Source: Cyanobacteriota bacterium (GTDB lineage: Bacteria > Cyanobacteriota > Cyanobacteriia > Leptolyngbyales > Leptolyngbyaceae). From it: a DNA stretch of 27,888 bases. The notes below the pieces were generated by a model, which saw only the letters and a program-made list of their open reading frames with translations, did not search any database and was not told the DNA's origin. The stretch is taken from positions 1 through 27,888 of the forward strand of contig JAIXVO010000640.1 in NCBI GenBank assembly GCA_027482985.1. The letters are read 5' to 3'. A program made the position numbers and the translations under genes. Position 1 is the first letter of the stretch. Every line of letters begins with the position of its first letter. Below, piece after piece: positions 8,101-15,255 of this stretch.

Positions 8101-9226
8101 GCAAATGCGGTTCATAGGTGTAATGCAAGATCTGATGCGCTTGTTCATTGGAAAGCACCAGGTTGCCCGTGGCGGCATCGGCCATGATCACCCCTTCTGG
8201 CATTTGTTGCAAGACGGCTTCCAGACGTGCCCGTTCTGCCGCCAGTTGTTGCAGCAATCGTTCCTGTTCGGCTTCAGCCTGTTGCCGCTGCATGTCCAGG
8301 CGTTTGCGATCGCTAATATCCTGAAAATAAACCGCAATGCCCTCCGGCGTGGGGTAGGCATGCACCTCAAACCAGGTGTCGAAAAGCTCACTGTCATAGT
8401 CAAACACGACCGCGACTTGCTCCCGCACTGCCCGCCGCAATTCTTGCTCAAATAGACTGCCCACCGAGCGGGGAAATAACTGCCACACCACCTGCCCGAT
8501 TAAGTCTGATCGCGATCGCCCCAGCACCCGGACAGCGTGTTCGTTGACATAGGTATAGCGCCACTCCGCATCAAAGGCGACGAAGGCGTTCGTCATGTTC
8601 TCCAGAATGGTACTGACCCGATTGGCCAGTTCGGTTTCAGCTTGTAAGGCTTGCTCTCGCCGTGCCGTTGCCGCCAGCGTTTCCCGCATTTGGGCATTGG
8701 CCAGCGCCGCTCCCAAAAACTCCGCCAGACTGCTCATCAACCGCAAATCTTCCCCATCAAACTGGCGCGCTGGGTCATGGGAGACGATCCAAATTGTCCC
8801 GATCGCCTGTTGCTCAACAAATAGCGGGATCACCAACCCTTCGACCACTTCCGGCGGGCCCTGCAACTCCGTAAAGTAGCGGGCTGGATAGGCATAGAGT
8901 TGAGCCTTGCCGCGATCGAGACAGGTGCCACAAGGACTGTGATCGCGGGCAATGATCTGTCCAGCCGCCGCTGCCCCCATGCCCGCGATCGCCGCTAATC
9001 GCAAAACTTCTGCCCCGGTCGGCGAGGTTTCAATTAAACTCACACCTGCCGTGCCCGCCCCACATAGACTCTGCGCGATCGCCGTGAAGTGTTGCAGAAT
9101 TACCGCTGCTGGCTGGGAGAACTGCCGCCCCAACTCGCGTAACACTCGGTTTTCCGCTTCCCAATTGGGGACACGGGGCGATCGGTGAGCGAGTTGGTCG
9201 GTAATCAAAACCGCAGTCTCATCCAT
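5192..9226 (-). CDS. Hybrid sensor histidine kinase, GAF-PAS x4-GAF-HisKA-HATPase-REC
   Basis: This soluble multi-sensor kinase has no membrane segments. Residues are numbered from the longest frame, which begins at 9295; subtract 23 for the chosen ATG at 9226. GAF lies at about 60-205, with a Cys pair in SPCGTC. Four PAS domains lie at about 225-330, 355-480, 490-613 and 620-740, closing with QDISDRK, RDITKRK, QDITDRK and RDISDRK. A second GAF is at about 770-925. HisKA contains the phospho-acceptor His959 in LSHELRSP. The HATPase has its N box at 1085-1093, DTGRG at 1137-1141 and GGLGLGLAI at 1166-1174. The receiver has DD at 1239-1240, Asp1283 and Lys1337. The start at 9226 has GAGG 10 nt upstream and begins MDETAVL. 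The terminal REC suggests phosphorelay to an unseen partner. The signal is unknown; no bilin- or haem-binding motif was recognised. Confidence 0.95.
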   Translation of the reverse strand: MDETAVLITDQLAHRSPRVPNWEAENRVLRELGRQFSQPAAVILQHFTAIAQSLCGAGTAGVSLIETSPTGAEVLRLAAIAGMGAAAAGQIIARDHSPCGTCLDRGKAQLYAYPARYFTELQGPPEVVEGLVIPLFVEQQAIGTIWIVSHDPARQFDGEDLRLMSSLAEFLGAALANAQMRETLAATARREQALQAETELANRVSTILENMTNAFVAFDAEWRYTYVNEHAVRVLGRSRSDLIGQVVWQLFPRSVGSLFEQELRRAVREQVAVVFDYDSELFDTWFEVHAYPTPEGIAVYFQDISDRKRLDMQRQQAEAEQERLLQQLAAERARLEAVLQQMPEGVIMADAATGNLVLSNEQAHQILHYTYEPHLPLEMYEQRVPFQAYRPDGSRYSTADYPLERSLQTGEVITHEELELRYGDRDPVVIDVNAAPVLNAVGEIVSAVTVFRDITKRKQTEAELRESQHFIQRVAETTPGILYVYDLVAQRNVYVNQQVTKLLGYTTEQVQQMGAALLPTLIHPADMAQVPAHIAKFHTAQEHEVLELEYRMQHANGEWHWFSGREVVFSRTPAGQPQCILGIVQDITDRKQAEMNLRDSEERFRAIFNQVAVGMNQVGLDQSFILVNRAYCDMTGYSAAELQQMSWAQITHPDDIAADWHQTQRMLVGEIDHYTLEKRYIHKTGDTVWVTLSASVVRDWQGQPQSLIGVIRDISDRKQAELEREQLLTRERQQLKQLHGLTKAALSINSALSLEEVMDVITHQAAAIIGTHQATISVILNQDKATAIHAVYLSEKYAQWRQHPAPPDSAGMNAYVCQENRPLRLTEAELASYLQTQGAVPTPATHPPLRGWLAAPLVGREGQNMGLIQLSDKVIDDFTSADEAMLMQLAQMAAIALENARLYTAEQAARAIAEASREEAEAANRIKDEFLAVLSHELRSPLNPILGWIKLLRSGKLNAQKTTYALETIDRNAKLQTQLVEDLLDVSRILRGKLSLNMVPVSLPTTIEAAMETVRLAAEAKAIALEFTLVAAAAPGGPTPNSQSATWQVLGDSARLQQVIWNLLSNAVKFTDAGGQVEVELSAIAAQLPPPAALPLGLAPLTTTPTHAQIIVRDTGRGIPPHFLPHVFEYFRQADSTTTRQFGGLGLGLAIVRHLVELHGGTVQAASAGLDQGSTFTVKLPLINRDRPPQPPPDQANPPSVAQVHPLAGIRILLVDDHVDTRDCITFTLEQYQAIVTPVGAATEALQLFEQQQFDLLISDVGMPDLDGYTFLQQVRTFPPEHGGTIPAIALTAYAGDFNQQQALAAGFQSHLAKPAEPDTLIALLIKLLHHGAIAPLSASPDPP

Positions 9227-9375
9227 TGCCCGTACGCCTCGATTGTGATGAATGGAGCTGGATGAAGGGGGCATTGTCCAACCTGAGGTCAGCAACCCGT
9301 GAAGGTTGTGCCACCAGAGCGGAAATCTGCGGCAAGGTAAATACCGAGAGGGGCATAGTCAGGGAACGACGCTCG

Positions 9376-10014
9376 TCACTTTGCATGATCGGCCACGAGA
9401 GAGAATTCGGTATCTATCGCAGGGCAGAGTCGGGGAGGGGGGTGGGGATGGGGTTTGGGGGTGGGGGGGTAGGGGTTGAAGTGGGGATTGAGAGCGAGGG
9501 CGATCGCGGCGAGGGCACCTAAGACGACGACTTCGCCTTGGTGGACGGCTTGGATCAGGTCGGGGGGGGAGAGGAGGACGATTTCCATGTCTTCCAGGTC
9601 GCCGGAATTGGGGGCGGTGACTTGGCGGGCGTTGGTGGCGACGAAGATATGGCCTTCGCTACAGCGGTAGTTGGCGCTGGTGATGAAGCTGGGCAGCGAT
9701 CGCCAATTTTCGGCTGCGTATCCGGTTTCTTCCAGCAGTTCTCGTTGGGCGGCGACGAGGGGCGATTCGCCGGGCACCAGACCGCCGCCGGGGAGAGTGA
9801 GGGTGGCGCGACCGACCCCATGTTTGTACTGATTCAGCAAAATTACTCGACCGTCCGGCACCTGGGCAAAAATCACGGCATAATCCTGGAGGCGAATGTG
9901 GTAGTAGTCATCCACGACCCGGCCATCCGGGAGTTGCACTTGTTCGACCGAAAGTTTGAGCCAGGGTTCCGCGACATAGAGGTCAGCCGTTTTCAGAGTT
10001 TGCCAGGGTTCCAT
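9376..10014 (-). CDS. Nudix hydrolase, ADP-ribose pyrophosphatase-like, with low-complexity tail
   Basis: The protein has 212 residues from the ATG at 10014. The frame extends six codons upstream to a GTG, but GGGAG lies 11 nt before the ATG. A complete Nudix box spans about residues 77-99 and matches G-x5-E-x7-RE-L-x-EE-x-G-Y. The preceding region (VQLPDGRVVDDYYHI, AVIFAQVPDGRVILLNQYKHG) is typical of ADP-ribose/NDP-sugar pyrophosphatases. These hydrolyse nucleoside diphosphate linkages with Mg2+; the exact substrate cannot be read. After ALALNPHF, where relatives normally end, comes a Pro/His-rich tail of about 33 residues. It is encoded by the G-tract cluster at 9432-9475 and looks like a recently extended C-terminus. 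The gene lies 149 bp upstream of the hybrid kinase on the same strand and is divergent from the glycosyltransferase. Confidence 0.9.
   Translation of the reverse strand: MEPWQTLKTADLYVAEPWLKLSVEQVQLPDGRVVDDYYHIRLQDYAVIFAQVPDGRVILLNQYKHGVGRATLTLPGGGLVPGESPLVAAQRELLEETGYAAENWRSLPSFITSANYRCSEGHIFVATNARQVTAPNSGDLEDMEIVLLSPPDLIQAVHQGEVVVLGALAAIALALNPHFNPYPPTPKPHPHPPPRLCPAIDTEFSLVADHAK
9432..9475 (+). repeat. G-tract cluster with quadruplex potential
   Basis: At least six runs of four or more G occur on the plus strand within 44 nt, separated by 1-4 nt. This meets the usual quadruplex pattern. It is the template strand of the Nudix gene and encodes that protein's Pro/His-rich tail. Confidence 0.6.
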
Positions 10015-10112
10015 TAAATCAAAATCTCCCACAAAAGCATGTTGAGGTCGCGATCGCGACTGTTTGGTATCTGTCCTTGTTTAGTTTTATGATGCCTTTG
10101 GACATATTGATT

Positions 10113-10124
10113 AAAATCGATTTT
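10113..10124. promoter_or_regulatory. 12-bp palindrome between divergent Nudix and glycosyltransferase genes
   Basis: AAAATCGATTTT is perfectly palindromic, flanked by GATT and GATC so that most of a 20-bp window is symmetric. It sits 42 bp before the glycosyltransferase start and 98 bp before the Nudix start. It is a candidate operator; no known factor was matched. Confidence 0.3.
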
Positions 10125-10165
10125 GATCCCTTGCCCAAATTTGAAGAACTTTGCAATTAAGCAAT

Positions 10166-11413
10166 ATGGTTGGTACTCCCTATCTGTCTGTCGTGGCGAC
10201 TGCCCGTAACGACAATCATGGCGGCAATATGTTACGGCGGATGCAGATTTTTGTGAACGGGCTGATTGCGCAGTCTCGCCGCTTCAACCTGCCCACCGAA
10301 CTGATTATTGTGGAGTGGAACCCCCTCAGCGATCGCCCCCAATTGGCGGATGCGCTGACCTGGCCCGTTGACGCGAGTCCCTGTACAGTGCGGATTATCG
10401 AAGTGCCACCGGAACTGCATGATCAGGTGCGTTACGCTCAGGCTTTGCCGCTGTTTCAAATGCTGGCGAAAAATGTGGGGATTCGACGAGCACAGGGAGA
10501 ATACATTCTTGCTACGAATATTGACTTAGTGTTTTCTGATGCCTTGTTTGAGTTTCTTGCCTCGCGCCAGATGCAACCAGGCAAGTCTTACCGCATCGAT
10601 CGCTACGATGTCCGTTCCTCGGTGCCCCTGGAAGCCGCAATCGACGAACAACTGCGCTTCTGCGACGAAAATATTCTGCGGATTAACCATAAAGATAGGA
10701 TTGAGGAACTGGCCGTCGAATTTCCCCAACCTGAGCCTGTGACATCTGCCCCGGTAGAGCCACCTGCCCCGCCTAAATGGTACGAACAATTGCCAGACTC
10801 GACCGTGTCCAGTTTGGCGACGGCTCGCAAAATTTACAAACGGCTACTGCCGACAGCGGTACGCGACACGTTTTTGAAAGCCGTACCGAAAGATTTGCAA
10901 GCCTGGTTGATTGCCAAAGGCTTGTTAACGGTGCAAACCCCGCCACCAACACCGTCAGCACCGGCATCAGAGGACTCAGAAGTAGTCCTGACCCCCTGGC
11001 AATATCCCAAGCTGCACACCAATGCCTGTGGCGACTTCACCTTAATGTCGCGGCAAGATTGGTTCGCCATTCGCGCCTATCCCGAATGGGAAATTTTCTC
11101 CTTCCACCTGGATTCCGTGTTGCTGTATATCGCCCACTACGCCGGGATTGAAGAAGTCGTGCTGCATGACCCGATGCGGATGTACCACATCGAACATGGC
11201 TCCGGCTGGACCCCACAGGCGGAACGGGATCAGAGCCTCAATAAACGATTGGCGAAATTGAAAATTCCCCAACTCAGTAATGAGCAATTTGACGCGATCG
11301 CCCGCTTGATGGAACAAACGGGCAAACCCCTGCTGGTGAATCCGGACGATTGGGGCATGGTCAACGCGCCCCTGCCGGAACGCACCTTTGCTGCTGTCAG
11401 TGCCCATCCTTAG
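10166..11413 (+). CDS. GT-A-like glycosyltransferase, cyanobacterial type
   Basis: The 415-residue protein begins [16 protein letters not shown], which is the nucleotide-binding strand of GT-A/family-2 folds. A TTG-initiated extension of five codons exists, but the ATG at 10166 fits better. Residues 1-135 read as the donor domain, with [18 protein letters not shown] (about 102-115) and an acidic TNIDLVFS (117-124) in place of a classical DxD. Two proline-rich linkers (about 187-204 and 258-268) flank a helical insert. A second conserved block, [19 protein letters not shown] (285-303), continues with [14 protein letters not shown] and [12 protein letters not shown]. That block is characteristic of bacterial polysaccharide-type glycosyltransferases and probably shapes the acceptor site. 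There is no membrane segment. Donor and acceptor are unknown. The last 17 bp overlap the 3' end of the convergent invertase gene. Confidence 0.75.
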   Translation: MVGTPYLSVVATARNDNHGGNMLRRMQIFVNGLIAQSRRFNLPTELIIVEWNPLSDRPQLADALTWPVDASPCTVRIIEVPPELHDQVRYAQALPLFQMLAKNVGIRRAQGEYILATNIDLVFSDALFEFLASRQMQPGKSYRIDRYDVRSSVPLEAAIDEQLRFCDENILRINHKDRIEELAVEFPQPEPVTSAPVEPPAPPKWYEQLPDSTVSSLATARKIYKRLLPTAVRDTFLKAVPKDLQAWLIAKGLLTVQTPPPTPSAPASEDSEVVLTPWQYPKLHTNACGDFTLMSRQDWFAIRAYPEWEIFSFHLDSVLLYIAHYAGIEEVVLHDPMRMYHIEHGSGWTPQAERDQSLNKRLAKLKIPQLSNEQFDAIARLMEQTGKPLLVNPDDWGMVNAPLPERTFAAVSAHP

Positions 11414-12809
11414 TCCAACACGCCCAATCCGGAATCTCCGGGTCAGCGTCGAAACTGATCAGGCTCAGGCTGTCGGGTTGCTCCAGCAATTGTCGGGCGA
11501 GTAAGTAACCCGCGATCGTCCAGGTCTGGAATTTGCGGCAGGCTTTCCCCACCAGTCTGCCGTTGCGACCGTCGTAATACTCCGCCCATTCGTCTTCACT
11601 GAGGCGACGTTCGGCCAGTTCGATCGCCCGCCACGCTAGATCGGTGCGACCCGTCTTTTGGGCGGCGGCTGCCAATGCCCACAGCAACACGGGCCAATTG
11701 CCGCCATTGTGATACGACCAGGGCACATTTTTCGGATCACACCCGGTCAAAATTTTCCACTCCAGATCTTCCACGGCAGGAAAGCAAATTTTCAGCGGCA
11801 TATACCCCACCAGATCGGGCCAGCGCTGGTCAATCAACTGCATGATCGACTGGGCTTCGCGATCGCTCGCCAGTCCCGAAAAACTGGCGATCAGGTTGCC
11901 GAGGGCAAAAAAGCGAAAGTCCATCTGCGCGGGACCTAAGTTCCCTGCCAGGTAGCCGCCCGTCTCCGGAATCCACTCCGTCAGCCAATCGGGAATCGAA
12001 TCGGGATAGATATTGAATTTGTTAATCGCCGCTTCCCCAAATTCCTCACCCCGATAGCGGTAAATGTCATTCAGCCGCTTCAAATCAATCCAGTAATACT
12101 CCCGAATGTGGAAGCTCAGGACACTCAGCCGCTGACTCACCACCTGCCGATAAAATTCGCCCCGGCGATCGGGAGCCAGCACCTCACGCGCCGATCGCAG
12201 GGCAGCATAAAATAACGCCTGAATTTCTAGCGGATGCCCATACACCCCCATGCGGCGATCGATCATGAACGCGCCATCGGGCACCAACATGGTGGGGTAC
12301 ATATCAAAGCGATCGGCGAGGCAAAGTTTCAAAATCAGCATGATGCCGTGTTGAAAGTCGGGACGATGCGCCAGCTCCAGATCGCCCGTGGCTTTGACAT
12401 AGGCTCGCAGCAAAATCAGCCACCAGAGGCAGGAATCGACTGGCGTGACCCGCCCGATCGCGTGTTCGCCAAAATCTGCCACCAAATAATGCTCGAAGGT
12501 GTCATGACTGGCGACTTTGAAGCTGGCTGGCATCAAGCCTTGTCCCGCGTTGAAGCAGTCCATTTGCTTATCACTGCTTTGCAAGGCCAGGGTTTCAATC
12601 AAAAAATTCCGGACAATCTCTGGTTGCCCTTTCATCAGAAACAGGAGCGCACAGGGCACAAAATCCCGCATGAAGCACTGGTCATAGTTCAGGGCTTCCA
12701 CATAGGGGTCGCGGGCAGCAACCGTGCCCACAGGCCGACCTTGAAAATAGACGATCGATTGTTCCAGCAGGTGCCATGCCTCTTTTGCCAGAGGACTTGT
12801 TGCATTCAT
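11397..12809 (-). CDS. Neutral/alkaline invertase, GH100
   Basis: About 470 residues of a cytosolic GH100 (alpha/alpha)6-barrel enzyme that hydrolyses sucrose to glucose and fructose. Family blocks seen are [17 protein letters not shown], the glycine/proline-rich [47 protein letters not shown] and [13 protein letters not shown]. Counting from the ATG at 12809, the Asp of IDRRMG is about residue 184 and the Glu of WAEYYDG about residue 410. Their spacing equals that of the catalytic Asp188/Glu414 recalled for Anabaena InvA. Start: AAGGAG lies 12 nt before this ATG but only 6 nt before an in-frame TTG at 12815, so the protein may start two residues earlier. The 3' end overlaps the convergent glycosyltransferase by 17 bp. 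In cyanobacteria, invertase controls sucrose pools built up under salt or nitrogen stress. Confidence 0.96.
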   Translation of the reverse strand: MNATSPLAKEAWHLLEQSIVYFQGRPVGTVAARDPYVEALNYDQCFMRDFVPCALLFLMKGQPEIVRNFLIETLALQSSDKQMDCFNAGQGLMPASFKVASHDTFEHYLVADFGEHAIGRVTPVDSCLWWLILLRAYVKATGDLELAHRPDFQHGIMLILKLCLADRFDMYPTMLVPDGAFMIDRRMGVYGHPLEIQALFYAALRSAREVLAPDRRGEFYRQVVSQRLSVLSFHIREYYWIDLKRLNDIYRYRGEEFGEAAINKFNIYPDSIPDWLTEWIPETGGYLAGNLGPAQMDFRFFALGNLIASFSGLASDREAQSIMQLIDQRWPDLVGYMPLKICFPAVEDLEWKILTGCDPKNVPWSYHNGGNWPVLLWALAAAAQKTGRTDLAWRAIELAERRLSEDEWAEYYDGRNGRLVGKACRKFQTWTIAGYLLARQLLEQPDSLSLISFDADPEIPDWACWTKDGH

Positions 12810-12897
12810 GTTCAATTGACGCTCCTTAATAACCAGTCTGATGCCATGCCCATTCCCCCAATTGCCCCCTGGCTGCGCGATCGCCGTCTGCCAGAGA

Positions 12898-13081
12898 ACT
12901 TCAACTTAAGCCGAAACTACGGCTGTAAAAGGCTTGCAGTCCGCCCTCATCCCCCAACCCCTTCTCCCAAAATGGGCGAAGGGGAGCCGGAATGCTTTCC
13001 CTTGCCCATTTGGGGAGGGAGGAACACCAGGGGTGAGGGCTGAACCTATTGCGGATCAGTGCGTTTCACTTAAGTTGAAGT
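12898..13081. repeat. 184-bp inverted-repeat-bounded element containing folded repeat copy 2
   Basis: Outer arms are a perfect 13-bp inverted repeat, ACTTCAACTTAAG (12898-12910) and CTTAAGTTGAAGT (13069-13081). It continues inward after a 1-nt length difference as GAAAC/GTTTC. Inside lies a 98-bp element (12943-13040) with the same terminal GCCCTCA/TGAGGGC arms and AAAATGGGCGA hairpin as the copy at 1587-1685. A small hairpin AGCCG-AAACTA-CGGCT lies at 12909-12924. No coding frame or clear target-site duplication was seen, so it is MITE-like in shape only. Confidence 0.6.
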
Positions 13082-13584
13082 CAGTGATGGCCTTTGCCCC
13101 TACGTCCGGTTGATGTGCAGCAGTGGCGATCGCCTTTGGTTCGCAGCTCACCAGGCAAATCTGAAAGTTGCCCCCCATCGTCTGGACAGCCAGGGTTCGG
13201 GGAGTCAATGTTCTGACGTAAGTGGTAGATTTTGTCGTTGCAAAACTCCCGCTTTCAGCGATCGCGGGATTCCGCACATTCACACCCTGAACGCATCAGG
13301 TCGAGTGGCGCAGAGTGTTGCAGGCGATTCATGCGAGTAGCCAGAATGAATCTAGTTGCCCCAACCGCGCAGTCCAAAACCTCTCCCTGTCCTTGATTTA
13401 CAGCTAAATTTCATCCTGCTCCGGATTGCACCCTGCCCGGAATAGTCAGTAACTCTAAACTAAGTCATTTACTACCAGAGCTGAGTAAAATTTGGGTAAG
13501 GTTGCCGCTGGAATCACTCGGAAACAGTGAAGATTGGCGATTGGCCGCAAATGGGTATCCCGTTCCGCAGGTGGATGGTGCAGC
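13082..13584. other. Intergenic gap, nothing further recognised
   Basis: About 500 bp separate the repeat element from the HExxH membrane-protein gene. Short frames exist on both strands but have no ribosome binding sites, family motifs or composition resembling a gene. No RNA gene fold was recognised. Confidence 0.45.
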
Positions 13585-14742
13585 ATGACTTCATCGACGG
13601 TAATGACGCAGGCCAAACAGGGCAATCCTGCCGCGATCGCCACCTTGCTGAATCGCTCCCTCCAACCGCGCGGTATTACGGCCACCGCCCAACTGGAAGG
13701 CACTTGTCTGACAATTGAACTCACGTCTGCCCACCCAATTCCCCAAGCCACCGCGATCGCGTTTCTGCAACAGGGGATGGAGCGGCTCCAACCTCGGCGG
13801 ATGCAGTCGGTCTTCGTCTGTGCCCAACTGCATCAAGCCGACGAGTTTGCCTGGATGGAAACCTTCACCTTGGGCGATAGTACCCTGCCACCTGCCGCAC
13901 CCATTCCCCCGGATGAGGATGTGACGCTGATGCTATCCAGTCGCGAACCGGAGTCGCCCCCGATCCAGGAACAGCCCAAACTGGAGCAGCGTCCCGTCGC
14001 TTCCGCGATCGCACGGCAACGCCCACCCGCCTCATCCAGCAAAGGAATTGAGGCATTAATCATCGGGTTTGTGGCGGCGATCGTCCTGTTCCGGATTGGG
14101 TTCCTCAAAATGTTGTTCTATGGTGCCGTGGTGATGGTGCATGAAGTCGGGCACGCCATCACCCATTGGCTCTTCGGACGACCCGCCATTCCTGCCGTCA
14201 ACATCCTGTATGGCGGCGGTATTACTCTGAACTTGGGGCAAGTTTGGTGGTTGAATGTCTTGATCTATCTCGGCATTGGCTATGGGATCTATCGCCTGCG
14301 CGTCGCCCCCAAACTTCAGGGGCTGGCTGTCCTCTTGACCCTGATCTACACCGTTTGCCTGCTCACCCCCATCAACCAAATGTTGTCCGTCGCCATGGGA
14401 CATGGGCTGGAATTGATCGCGATCGCGGTCTGTCTCTATCTGGCTGCCAGTGGTCGGTGGTGCCGCATTCCCGGCGATCGCGCCATCTACGCCATGCTGG
14501 GCTGGTTCCTGTTGTTCACGCGGGTCGAGTTCTACTGGCAACTCCTCCACGATGCCGACTTCCGCGCCTCGTACGAAGGCGGCATCGGCGACGGTCTAAT
14601 CGACAACGATCTGGTCATCCTGGCGACCCAATACTTCCAGGTCGATTTGTCTAGAATTGCAACTGTCTTGCTGTTCGCCTGTTTCCTGGCACCTGCGATC
14701 GGCTTGGCAGCTGGATTGATGCGATCGCCCAGCCGCAGTTAG
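13585..14742 (+). CDS. Membrane protein with HExxH motif (M50-like) and cyanobacterial N-terminal domain
   Basis: The protein has about 385 residues from the ATG at 13585. An upstream in-frame ATG at 13534 would add 17 residues, and an ATG at 13603 is also possible. Residues 1-95 form a soluble module (TQAKQGNPAAIATLLNRSL, PRGITATAQLEG) of a kind I recall at the N-terminus of assorted cyanobacterial proteins. A Pro/Glu-rich linker (about 100-150) follows. The rest is hydrophobic, with roughly five to six spans. HEVGH at about 186-190 sits in a membrane segment (VVMVHEVGHAITHWLFG), followed by LYGGGITLNLG, as in intramembrane M50/M50B-like zinc proteases. A third metal ligand is not obvious; the late Asp-rich region IGDGLIDNDLV is a candidate. 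Proteolysis is inferred, not shown. It ends 8 bp from the convergent small-gene pair. Confidence 0.75.
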   Translation: MTSSTVMTQAKQGNPAAIATLLNRSLQPRGITATAQLEGTCLTIELTSAHPIPQATAIAFLQQGMERLQPRRMQSVFVCAQLHQADEFAWMETFTLGDSTLPPAAPIPPDEDVTLMLSSREPESPPIQEQPKLEQRPVASAIARQRPPASSSKGIEALIIGFVAAIVLFRIGFLKMLFYGAVVMVHEVGHAITHWLFGRPAIPAVNILYGGGITLNLGQVWWLNVLIYLGIGYGIYRLRVAPKLQGLAVLLTLIYTVCLLTPINQMLSVAMGHGLELIAIAVCLYLAASGRWCRIPGDRAIYAMLGWFLLFTRVEFYWQLLHDADFRASYEGGIGDGLIDNDLVILATQYFQVDLSRIATVLLFACFLAPAIGLAAGLMRSPSRS

Positions 14743-14750
14743 GACACGCC

Positions 14751-14984
14751 CTAGCGAGTCAGTAAAACTGCTTCGACATTTTGGGGTAACTGAACCCGAT
14801 AAAAGCGATCAACCGAAAAAGCATAATCCTCGCCACTTTCATCAATAATCCGAATCAAGCCATGTGATGTTGCGACTTCATCCGCGATAATTCGATACAA
14901 CTTACCCACTTCTAAAGAAGCTTGATAGCCTTCATTGTTGAGACATAAGGCAAAATGAGCTGCCTGATCCTGTTCAGCATCCAT
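14751..14984 (-). CDS. Small conserved hypothetical protein, second of a pair
   Basis: A 77-residue soluble protein with a compact beta-rich pattern: FALCLNNEGYQASLEVGKLYRI, GLIRIIDESGEDYAFSVDRFYRVQLP. I recall similar short proteins, often starting with CLNNxGYxASLE and containing IDESGEDYLY, in many cyanobacterial genomes, always hypothetical. There is no membrane segment or catalytic motif. The ATG lies 2 bp after the stop of the upstream 78-residue gene, so the two are almost certainly co-translated. Function is unknown. The pair format resembles toxin-antitoxin modules, but neither protein matches a toxin or antitoxin family that I recognise. Confidence 0.72.
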   Translation of the reverse strand: MDAEQDQAAHFALCLNNEGYQASLEVGKLYRIIADEVATSHGLIRIIDESGEDYAFSVDRFYRVQLPQNVEAVLLTR

Positions 14985-14986
14985 AA

Positions 14987-15223
14987 CTAATCCAAGAATG
15001 GTAATTTGAGCTTAAATTCTTGTTTACCGATGCCATGCGCTTCATACCAATGCACCTCCGCTAATCGGATTGTACCGGCTGGCAATTCAACTTCTGCAAC
15101 CCCCTTTAATTTCCTCCAGTTGCCTTTGCCATACTGTTTCTGTAACCGAGCGCGATCGCGAATCCCTTTGCCTGTTGCAATGGTTTCAATGTTGGTGATG
15201 TCACTGACAATTTCAAAATCCAC
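14987..15223 (-). CDS. Small conserved hypothetical protein, first of a pair
   Basis: A 78-residue protein starting at a GTG; no ATG exists in the early frame. It reads MDFEIVSDITNIETIATG, then a basic KQYGKGNWRKLKGVAEV, ending EVHWYEAHGIGKQEFKLK. The WYEAHGIGK block recurs in short hypothetical proteins of cyanobacteria (from memory), suggesting a conserved but unnamed family. It begins 32 bp after the MoxR stop codon on the same strand and is followed 2 bp later by the 77-residue gene, forming a probable three-gene operon. Function is unknown. The basic mid-region could contact nucleic acid, but that is speculation. Confidence 0.72.
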   Translation of the reverse strand: MDFEIVSDITNIETIATGKGIRDRARLQKQYGKGNWRKLKGVAEVELPAGTIRLAEVHWYEAHGIGKQEFKLKLPFLD

Positions 15224-15255
15224 GCTGAGACAAATTGATCAGATGTGAGAGGGCA

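Noticed and set aside
7700..8455. Plus-strand open frame of 251 codons
   Set aside because: It is an antisense shadow of the hybrid kinase PAS domains, whose motifs are intact on the other strand.
12234..13043. Plus-strand open frame of 269 codons
   Set aside because: Most of it is antisense to invertase and its end runs through the folded repeat; there is no ribosome binding site or domain.
13056..13283. Minus-strand open frame of 75 codons in the gap
   Set aside because: It overlaps the inverted-repeat arm and has no ribosome binding site or recognisable features.
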